A stretch of DNA of 11,707 bases from contig DASZLR010000040.1 of assembly GCA_035552275.1 (NCBI GenBank), positions 1-11,707 of the forward strand, read 5' to 3'. This DNA comes from DASVLX01 sp035552275. Its GTDB lineage: Bacteria > Actinomycetota > Actinomycetes > Mycobacteriales > Pseudonocardiaceae. The notes beneath the pieces were generated by a model. That model did no database searches and was not told the origin of the DNA. It was given only the letters and a program-made list of their open reading frames with translations. The position numbers and the translations under genes are program-made. Shown here one piece after another: positions 6,664 to 11,707 of the stretch (position 1 is its first letter; each line of letters starts with the position of its first letter).

Positions 6664-8094
6664 TCAGCCCTGGTCGGTGTTCGGCCGGGCGACCTCGACG
6701 TTCTCCATGACGCCGAGCGCGTCCGGGACGAGCACCGCGGCCGAGTAGTAGGCGCTGACCAGGTAGCGGACCACGGCCTGCTGGTTGACGCCCATGAATC
6801 GGACGTTCAGGCTCGGCTCGTACTCGTCGGGGATGCCGGTTTGGTGCAGGCCGACGACGCCCTCGTCGTCGTGGCCCAGGCGCATGGCGAGGATGGCCGA
6901 GGTGTGCCCGTCGGTGATCGGGATCTTGTCGCACGGGAAGACCGGGACGCCCCGCCACGTCGGCACCTGATGTCCGTCGACGGCGACGCTGGTGGGGTAG
7001 ATGCCGCGGCTGTTGCACTCCCGGCCGAAGGCGGCGATCGCCCGCGGATGGGCCAGGAACAGCTTGGTGCCGCGGCGCATGCTGAGCAGGGTGTCCATGT
7101 CGTCCGGGGTGGGCGGACCGGACCGCGTTTGGATCCGCTGCTCGTTGGCGGCGTTGTGCAGCAGTCCGAATTCGCGGTTGTTGACCAGCTCGTGCTCCTG
7201 CCGCTCGCGCAGCGATTCGATGGTGAGGCGCAGCTGTTGCTTGGTCTGGTCCATCGGGCCGTTGAACAGGTCGGCCACCCGGCTGTGCACCCGCAGCACG
7301 GTCTGCGCGACGGACAGCTGGTATTCGCGTGGCGCCAGCTCATAGTCCACAAAGGTCCCCGGCAGTTCCGGCTCGCCGTCGTGGCCGGCGGCCAGCTCGA
7401 CGTCGGCCTCGCCCTTGCGGTTCGTCGGTTTGGCGGCGGCGCCAAGGTATTTCGCGACCGCAGCACGCAGCGGCTCGGAGCGGTCGGCGATCTCCTGGAA
7501 AGCGGCGCGGGGGAGAGCCAGCACGGTGACCGCGGTCGCCGCCCGGACGGTGTGCTCCCAGGTCGAGTCCGATCGCAGCAGGCTTTCGTCGCCGAGGTGG
7601 TCGCCGTCGGCGAGCCCGCCGATGACGGTCGGGTCGCCGTATTTGCCGGCGCCGAGCCGGTCGACCTTGCCGTGCCCGACGATCAGCACCGCCTCGATCG
7701 GCTGGCCCGCTTCGGCGAGCACGTCGCCGGACCGGTACTCCTGTTGGGTAAAGCGGCCGGCCAACTGGTCCAGCACCGCGTCATCGGCGACATCGCGCAG
7801 CGCCGGGAGCTCGCGCAGGGTCGGCGCGACGATCCGCAGGCCGGCGCCGTTGCGGACGACGCCGACCCGACCGCGCCCGACGGCGTGGGTGAGCCGCCGG
7901 TTCACCCGGAAGGTGCCGCCGCTGACCTGCACCCACGGCAGCCTGCGCAGCAGCCAGCGCGAGCTGATGCCCTGCATCTGCGGTTCGGATTTGGTGGTGG
8001 TGGCCAGGTTCCGCGCCGCCGCGGTGCCCAGACTCAGTGGTGACCGCTCGGATTCCTGTTCGTCAGCCGCTGCCGGCGTCACGTCGATCGACAT
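6664..8094 (-). CDS. Family 2B encapsulin shell protein with cNMP-binding domain
   Basis: A 476-residue HK97-fold shell protein of the family 2B encapsulins, often annotated as a Crp/Fnr-type or cyclic-nucleotide-binding protein. Markers: TAAARNLATTTK (24-35), PQMQGISSRWLLR (38-50), PWVQVSGGTFRVNRR (53-67); a cyclic-nucleotide-binding beta-roll (about 90-216) inserted in the shell fold; then NREFGLLHNAANEQRIQTRSG in two parts (306-326) and the C-terminal YLVSAYYSAAVLVPDALG (444-461). No helix-turn-helix DNA-binding domain exists, so it is not a transcription factor. It probably assembles into a shell around the 2-MIB synthase. The ATG at 8094 is chosen: GGAGG (8104-8100) lies 5 bases upstream; an adjacent ATG at 8097 would be only 2 bases away. 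First gene of the 2-MIB operon. Confidence 0.94.
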   Translation of the reverse strand: MSIDVTPAAADEQESERSPLSLGTAAARNLATTTKSEPQMQGISSRWLLRRLPWVQVSGGTFRVNRRLTHAVGRGRVGVVRNGAGLRIVAPTLRELPALRDVADDAVLDQLAGRFTQQEYRSGDVLAEAGQPIEAVLIVGHGKVDRLGAGKYGDPTVIGGLADGDHLGDESLLRSDSTWEHTVRAATAVTVLALPRAAFQEIADRSEPLRAAVAKYLGAAAKPTNRKGEADVELAAGHDGEPELPGTFVDYELAPREYQLSVAQTVLRVHSRVADLFNGPMDQTKQQLRLTIESLRERQEHELVNNREFGLLHNAANEQRIQTRSGPPTPDDMDTLLSMRRGTKLFLAHPRAIAAFGRECNSRGIYPTSVAVDGHQVPTWRGVPVFPCDKIPITDGHTSAILAMRLGHDDEGVVGLHQTGIPDEYEPSLNVRFMGVNQQAVVRYLVSAYYSAAVLVPDALGVMENVEVARPNTDQG

Positions 8095-8173
8095 CATGTC
8101 CTCCGCGATCACTGCGTTCCGCGTTCGGTGCCGTACCCAACGTGGCAGTTGTGGCGGGGAGCCGTCAGCCGCC

Positions 8174-8188
8174 GGTCGGGTATCGACC
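8174..8188. promoter_or_regulatory. Inverted repeat, possible operator of 2-MIB operon
   Basis: GGTCG (8174-8178) and CGACC (8184-8188) form a 5-bp inverted repeat around GGTAT, about 80 bases before the encapsulin start. Position fits an operator or promoter-proximal element. The arms are short and such repeats arise by chance in GC-rich DNA. Confidence 0.2.
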
Positions 8189-8225
8189 TGCCCCACAAAC
8201 GGGTGAGGGAAGCGACTGTCGGTGG

Positions 8226-8356
8226 CTAGTCGAGCTTGGCCGCCGCGTCTATGCCGGCCAGCAGCACGGCATCGCGATGCTGAGCGTGACCAGCGGGCCG
8301 GCGTCGATCATCGCCCCGACCTGGCGCGCCGATCGTGGAACTGGTCGACGGAACAT
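8226..8356 (-). pseudogene. Possible small gene relic or short ORF
   Basis: On the minus strand an ATG at 8356 opens a 35-codon frame (MFRRPVPRSARQVGAMIDAG...) ending at TAG 8251-8249. If one base is restored at the palindrome near 8273-8276, the frame would instead continue as ...TLSIADAVLLAGIDAAAKLD and stop at TAG 8228-8226. Both parts keep G/C at third positions, so this could be the frameshifted tail of a lost gene. I do not recognise a family. A chance ORF in GC-rich spacer is equally possible. Confidence 0.2.
8269..8280. repeat. Perfect 12-bp palindrome GCATCGCGATGC
   Basis: GCATCGCGATGC reads the same on both strands. It lies 175 bases upstream of the encapsulin start and 89 bases downstream of the FAD-dehydrogenase stop. 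It could be a dimeric regulator site for the 2-MIB operon or a remnant of coding sequence. Confidence 0.35.
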
Positions 8357-8368
8357 AGCCGGCCGGCG

Positions 8369-10063
8369 CTACAGCGCCTCGGCGGCGGCCCGGCCGGCGG
8401 TGCGGCCGGAGAAGACGCAGCCGCCGAGGAATGTGCCCTCCAGTGCGTTGTAGCCGTGCATGCCGCCGCCGCCGAAGCCGGCGACCTCGCCGGCCGCGTA
8501 CAGACCCTGGATCGGCTCGCCGTCCACGCCCAGCGCGCGGGACGCTAGGTCGGTCTGGATGCCGCCGAGCGTCTTGCGGGTCAGGACATGCAGCTTGATG
8601 CCGATCAGCGGACCGGCGGCCGGGTCGAGCAGCTTGTGCGGGGTGGAGATCCGGGCCAGCCGGTCACCGAGGTAGCGGCGGCCGTTGCGGATGCCCATCA
8701 CCTGCACGTCCTTGCTGAACGGGTTGTCCAACTCGCGGTCGCGTTCGCGGATCTGCCGCTCGATCACGTCCGGTGACAGCAGCGGCGAGTCGGTGAGGGC
8801 GTTCATCTTGTCGACCAGTTCGCGCAGCGTGCCGGCGACGACGAAATCGGCGCCGTGCTGCTTGAACGCCTCCACCGGGCCGGGCGCGCCCTTGCCGACC
8901 CGGGTCTTGAGCAGCAGCCGGTAGTCGCGGTTGGTGATGTCCGGGTTCTGCTCGGAGCCCGACAGCGCGAACTCCTTCTCGATCATCTTCTGGGTGACGA
9001 TGAACCAGGAGTGGTCGTACTCGGCGATCTCCGGGTTGGTGCGCAGCAGTTCCAGGGTGCCGAGGGTGTCGTAGCCGGGCAGGCCCGGCGGTGGCAGCCG
9101 GCGGCCCAGCGCGTCGAACCACAGCGGCGAGGGGCCGGGCAGGATGCGGATCGCGTGGTCGGGCCAGACCGGGTTCCAGTTGCGGATTCCCTCGACGTAG
9201 TGCCACATCCGGTCCTTGTTGACCAGCCGGACGCCGGATTTCTCCGCGATGCCCAGCATCCGACCGTCCACATAGGCCGGAACACCGGTGATCATCGACT
9301 TCGGCGGGGAGCCGAGCCGGGCCGGCCAGTTGCGCCGGACGATGTCGTGGTTGCCGCCGATGCCGCCGGTGGTGAGGATGACCGCCTGCGCCCGCAACTC
9401 GAACTCGCCGACCCGGTCGCGGTTGGAGCGCACCCCGCGCGGCGAGTCGTCGGGCGCCAGCACGGTGCCGCGCACGCCCGTGGCGACACCGCCGTCGATG
9501 ATGATCTCGTCCACCTGGCGCCGGTGGTGGAACACGACTGTGCCGGCTCGCTCGGCGTCCTTGGCGCGGTCCACGAACGGTCCGATCACGCCGGTTCCGG
9601 TGCCCCAGGCGACGTGGAAGCGCGGCACCGAGTTGCCGTGGCCGCCGGCGGTGCCGTCACCGCGTTCGGCCCAGCCCACCATCGGGGTGAACGAGATGCC
9701 GTGTTCGCGCAGCCAGGACCGTTTCTCCCCGGCGGCGAACTCGACGTAGGCCCGGCCCCATTTCGCGCCCCACTCGTCCTCGGCGTGCTCGCCGTCGAGC
9801 CGGTCCCAGCCGGCGCTGCCCTGCCAGTCCTGCCAGGCCAGCTCGAACGAGTCGCGCACCCGCAGCCGGCGCTGCTCGGGCGAGTCGACCAGGAAGATCC
9901 CGCCGAACGACCAGAACGCCTGCCCACCGAGGTTGGCGGCGTTCTCCTGATCGACCACGGCCACGGTTTTCCCGGCCCGGACCAGCTCGTGAGTGGCGAC
10001 CAGGCCGGCCAGGCCAGCGCCGACCACGATCACATCAGCCACGTCAGCGACAGCGGCGTCCAT
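8369..10063 (-). CDS. Rv0785-like FAD-binding dehydrogenase
   Basis: A 564-residue flavoprotein of the fumarate reductase/succinate dehydrogenase flavoprotein superfamily, of the type annotated as putative FAD-binding dehydrogenase (Rv0785-like). The N-terminal dinucleotide fold is DVIVVGAGLAGLVATHELV (10-28, Gly15/17/20), followed by VVDQENAANLGGQAFWSFGG, which positions FAD. VILTTGGIGGN, MWHYVEGIRNWNP and the C-terminal GLYAAGEVAGFGGGGMHGYN...EGTFLGG segments fit the family. The substrate is unknown. ATG 10063 is chosen because GGGAGG (10076-10071) lies 7 bases upstream; ATG 10087 would overlap the cyanase end and lacks such a site. No signal peptide is seen, so it is probably cytosolic. 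It follows cynS by 17 bases, suggesting co-transcription. Confidence 0.9.
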   Translation of the reverse strand: MDAAVADVADVIVVGAGLAGLVATHELVRAGKTVAVVDQENAANLGGQAFWSFGGIFLVDSPEQRRLRVRDSFELAWQDWQGSAGWDRLDGEHAEDEWGAKWGRAYVEFAAGEKRSWLREHGISFTPMVGWAERGDGTAGGHGNSVPRFHVAWGTGTGVIGPFVDRAKDAERAGTVVFHHRRQVDEIIIDGGVATGVRGTVLAPDDSPRGVRSNRDRVGEFELRAQAVILTTGGIGGNHDIVRRNWPARLGSPPKSMITGVPAYVDGRMLGIAEKSGVRLVNKDRMWHYVEGIRNWNPVWPDHAIRILPGPSPLWFDALGRRLPPPGLPGYDTLGTLELLRTNPEIAEYDHSWFIVTQKMIEKEFALSGSEQNPDITNRDYRLLLKTRVGKGAPGPVEAFKQHGADFVVAGTLRELVDKMNALTDSPLLSPDVIERQIRERDRELDNPFSKDVQVMGIRNGRRYLGDRLARISTPHKLLDPAAGPLIGIKLHVLTRKTLGGIQTDLASRALGVDGEPIQGLYAAGEVAGFGGGGMHGYNALEGTFLGGCVFSGRTAGRAAAEAL

Positions 10064-10080
10064 GGATTCGCCTCCCGCGT

Positions 10081-10524
10081 TCACCATTGATACGGCAGGA
10101 ACTTCCCGTCGAGCGTGACGACCACCCGGTCGCCGGCCGGGTCGGGCACCCGGGCGACGTCCAGCCGGAAGTTGATCGCGCTCATGATGCCATCGCCGAA
10201 CTGCTCGTGAATCAGTTCCTTGATGGTCGGGCCGTACACCTGGAGCACCTCGTAGAACCGGTAGACCGTCGGATCGGTCGGCACCGGCGTGTCCAGCGCA
10301 CCCCTGGTCGGTTGCAGCCGCAGCGCCGCGATCACGTCCGGATCGAGTTCCAGCAGCTCACCGGCGGCCTGGGCTTCCTGCGCCGACATCGGATGTTGGC
10401 CCAGCAGCGCGGCCGTGGTCCACGCCACCGGCCGGCCGACGGCCTCGGCGAGCTGGTCCCAGCGCACACCCAACCGAACCTTGGCCGCCCGAACGGCCTC
10501 CGCCGCCTTCCGCTTGTCCGTCAT
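10081..10524 (-). CDS. cynS: Cyanate hydratase (cyanase)
   Basis: A 147-residue cyanase, which decomposes cyanate with bicarbonate to ammonia (via carbamate) and CO2, in the cytosol as a decamer. The N-terminal part is an HTH-like helical domain (about 5-70) containing WTTAALLGQHPMS; the C-terminal catalytic domain has PTDPTVYRFYEVLQVYGPTIKELIHEQFGDGIMSAINF in successive blocks, with the catalytic residues Arg89, Glu92 and Ser115 corresponding to Arg96, Glu99 and Ser122 of the E. coli enzyme. Length is slightly below the E. coli 156 because the N-terminus is shorter. A TAACCT -10 box 6 bases before the ATG and the lack of a Shine-Dalgarno sequence suggest a leaderless message. No cyanate transporter or carbonic anhydrase gene is next to it. 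Confidence 0.97.
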   Translation of the reverse strand: MTDKRKAAEAVRAAKVRLGVRWDQLAEAVGRPVAWTTAALLGQHPMSAQEAQAAGELLELDPDVIAALRLQPTRGALDTPVPTDPTVYRFYEVLQVYGPTIKELIHEQFGDGIMSAINFRLDVARVPDPAGDRVVVTLDGKFLPYQW

Positions 10525-10530
10525 GCGAAG

Positions 10531-10536
10531 AGGTTA
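10531..10536 (-). promoter_or_regulatory. -10 box for leaderless cynS
   Basis: TAACCT (10536-10531, minus strand) is followed by CTTCGC and then ATG at 10524, placing the expected transcription start at or beside the start codon. There is no ribosome binding site. A -35 hexamer is not evident. Confidence 0.55.
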
Positions 10537-10651
10537 CGGCCGGGTGGCAGGCACCGGCCCGACCGGGCGGGTGAGATGGCGATCACGTCGAGCGCGGCCG
10601 GGAGGCGGCGTCGGCGGCCCGGCACATGATCAGCCGTCCCGTTGCGCCTGC

Positions 10652-10689
10652 GGCCGGGCGAACTCCGGACTGCCGGAGTTCGCCCGGCC
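10652..10689. terminator. Strong 17-bp hairpin downstream of esterase gene
   Basis: GGCCGGGCGAACTCCGG (10652-10668) is a perfect inverted copy of 10673-10689, with the 4-base loop ACTG. It starts 40 bases past the esterase stop codon (minus strand) and precedes cynS. A stem this long and GC-rich should halt transcription or protect the 3' end; no T-run follows, as is common in actinobacteria. Most of the 205-base gap is otherwise featureless apart from the cynS -10 box. Confidence 0.75.
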
Positions 10690-10729
10690 AAGCTGGTGTC
10701 ACCGGGCTGGGGGTGGCGGGGCAGCGCGG

Positions 10730-11707
10730 TTAGTAACTGCCGATGTAGCGGTAGTTGCTGTTCAGGCTGCCGTTGGCCGGGGTTACCGGGGCGAGGGCGT
10801 CGTAGGGTCGCACGGTCTGGTCCTCGATGATCTTGTTCTGGGGGATGGACCAGGTGGGCGCGGCGACGGCTCCCGGTGGTGTCCGGCGCCGCACCCAGGC
10901 GATGAGCGGGCTCAGGAAGTCGGCTGTGTTGGCGGTCTGCTCGTCGGGTCCGATCAGGCAGTGGTAGGCGCCGGGGATCAGGTAGAGCCGGGAGAATGAC
11001 TGGCTGGCCTGGTAGCCGCCCGCGGCGCGCTCGGCCGCCTGGTAATAGTCCAGGGTGGACCAGGGCGGGATGTCCTGGTCGGCCCAGCCGTGATAGATGA
11101 TCAGCTTGCCGTCGTGTGCGGCGAAGGCCCGCAGGTCTGGGTTGTTGGCGTTGTAGAGCGGGTTGCCGAGCCGGTTGAGCCGGTGGAATTCCGCGGCGGT
11201 GAACGGGATGTCGGCCAGGGTGAGGTTCTGCTGCGGATTGGGCCAGAAGGCCAGGTAGTTCAGGTAGTTCAGGGCCGATTGCGCCGCCATTGAGTCCGCC
11301 GGCGCGTTCTGGTCGGCGGCGGGCAGGACGAATATGCCGGCCCAGCCCAGTTCGGAACCGTAGGGCTCGCCGCCGTTGTACAGATTCCGGCCCTGCTGGT
11401 CGGTGGGGCCGCGGTAGAACTTGGCGACGGCGCTCACCTGGGCCGGGGTCAGGCAGGAACCGGACTGGGTGTCCGGTCGACACTGGATCGACGCCGGGTC
11501 GAACGAGCACTGGCGCGGATCGGTGATCAGGCCCTGGGCGTTCCCACAGGCGCGCAGGACCGCGGCGTGCAGCGCCGGCAGGTTCTCGGCGGTGAGGATC
11601 TGGTGGCCGCCAGCGGTGGTGTTGGCGCGCACGAGCCAGGCGTAGAGCAGCGCGAACTGCGGCGCCATGTTCATGCCTGGGGAGCCCGCGATGATCCCGT
11701 TGAAGTC
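10730..11707 (-). CDS. Tannase/feruloyl esterase family hydrolase, C-terminal part
   Basis: The frame is open to the window edge, so 325 C-terminal residues are seen; the N-terminus, signal peptide if any, and nucleophilic Ser lie beyond it. The first residues DFNGIIAGSPG follow directly after the nucleophile elbow in this alpha/beta-hydrolase family. The catalytic Asp is in YHGWADQDIPP (fragment residue about 210), and the His-Cys pair is GAYHC (about 249-250), whose Cys normally pairs with the Cys next to the Ser. Further cysteines around fragment residues 54-85 suggest disulfides and an exported protein. Members hydrolyse tannins, feruloyl or other aromatic esters; the substrate is not predictable. 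The gene ends in SNYRYIGSY and is followed by a strong hairpin. Confidence 0.88.
   Translation of the reverse strand, partial: DFNGIIAGSPGMNMAPQFALLYAWLVRANTTAGGHQILTAENLPALHAAVLRACGNAQGLITDPRQCSFDPASIQCRPDTQSGSCLTPAQVSAVAKFYRGPTDQQGRNLYNGGEPYGSELGWAGIFVLPAADQNAPADSMAAQSALNYLNYLAFWPNPQQNLTLADIPFTAAEFHRLNRLGNPLYNANNPDLRAFAAHDGKLIIYHGWADQDIPPWSTLDYYQAAERAAGGYQASQSFSRLYLIPGAYHCLIGPDEQTANTADFLSPLIAWVRRRTPPGAVAAPTWSIPQNKIIEDQTVRPYDALAPVTPANGSLNSNYRYIGSY

Larger units (their letters stand above)
8098..8368. other. Non-coding gap upstream of the 2-MIB operon
   Basis: The 271 bases between the encapsulin start and the FAD-dehydrogenase stop hold no convincing intact gene. They should contain the promoter of the 2-MIB operon, but I see no clear -10/-35 pair. 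Two symmetric sites stand out: GGTCG-GGTAT-CGACC (8174-8188), 80-94 bases upstream of the encapsulin ATG, and the perfect palindrome GCATCGCGATGC (8269-8280). A possible gene relic on the minus strand covers 8226-8356. Confidence 0.6.

Noticed and set aside
6577..8043. A 488-codon plus-strand frame opposite the encapsulin gene
   Set aside because: Low-complexity composition and no motifs; the minus strand carries an unmistakable family 2B encapsulin.
6664..8094. Reading the cNMP-binding protein as a Crp/Fnr transcription factor
   Set aside because: No helix-turn-helix domain follows the nucleotide-binding domain, and the N- and C-terminal parts match the encapsulin shell fold.
8365..8378. 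GGCGCT-AC-AGCGCC inverted repeat over the FAD-dehydrogenase stop
   Set aside because: Very short stem with a 2-base centre inside coding sequence; too weak to call a terminator.
10064..10087. Earlier ATG start for the FAD dehydrogenase overlapping cynS
   Set aside because: GGGAGG lies 7 bases before the ATG at 10063, and the extra eight residues have no family support.
8855..10090. A 411-codon plus-strand frame opposite the FAD dehydrogenase
   Set aside because: Shadow of a well-matched flavoprotein; no domain of its own.
1..11707. CRISPR array, tRNA, rRNA or insertion sequence
   Set aside because: No regularly spaced repeats, cloverleaf, rRNA-like stretch or transposase frame was found on either strand.

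Overview
This is an 11.7 kb window of very GC-rich DNA. Codons end strongly in G or C, and several genes start with GTG directly behind a TAGGCT/TAACCT-like -10 box. Together with an F420-dependent (luciferase-like) oxidoreductase, an MSMEG_4193-type phosphatase, an LppL-like lipoprotein and a complete 2-methylisoborneol (2-MIB) gene set, this points to a sporulating, filamentous actinomycete. Pseudonocardiales or a relative is a guess; the sequence alone does not fix the genus.

Left part (1-4516), conserved actinobacterial housekeeping-type genes: the 3' end of an M20 metallopeptidase (+); a convergent pair on the minus strand made of a seven-bladed beta-propeller lipoprotein and a small DUF5703 protein joined by an ATGA overlap; an aldo/keto reductase (-) divergent from an F420-dependent oxidoreductase (+); and a histidine phosphatase (+). 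From memory, homologues of several of these lie near mycothiol genes (DUF3090, SCO1664-type, mshC) in other actinobacteria. Here that order stops after the phosphatase.

Centre (4532-8094, minus strand), a three-gene 2-MIB operon read in the order family 2B encapsulin (cyclic-nucleotide-binding-domain shell protein), 2-MIB synthase, geranyl-diphosphate C2-methyltransferase. The methyltransferase makes 2-methyl-GPP, the cyclase converts it to the earthy odorant 2-methylisoborneol, and the shell protein probably encloses the cyclase through its disordered N-terminus. The genes are tightly spaced, each with its own good Shine-Dalgarno sequence. Upstream (8098-8368) is a non-coding stretch with a 12-bp palindrome and possibly a small gene relic.

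Right part (8369-11707, minus strand): cyanate hydratase (cynS, leaderless) followed by a large Rv0785-like FAD-binding dehydrogenase as a likely two-gene unit; a strong 17-bp perfect hairpin; and the C-terminal part of a tannase/feruloyl-esterase family hydrolase that runs off the window. No tRNA, rRNA, CRISPR array or insertion sequence was seen.
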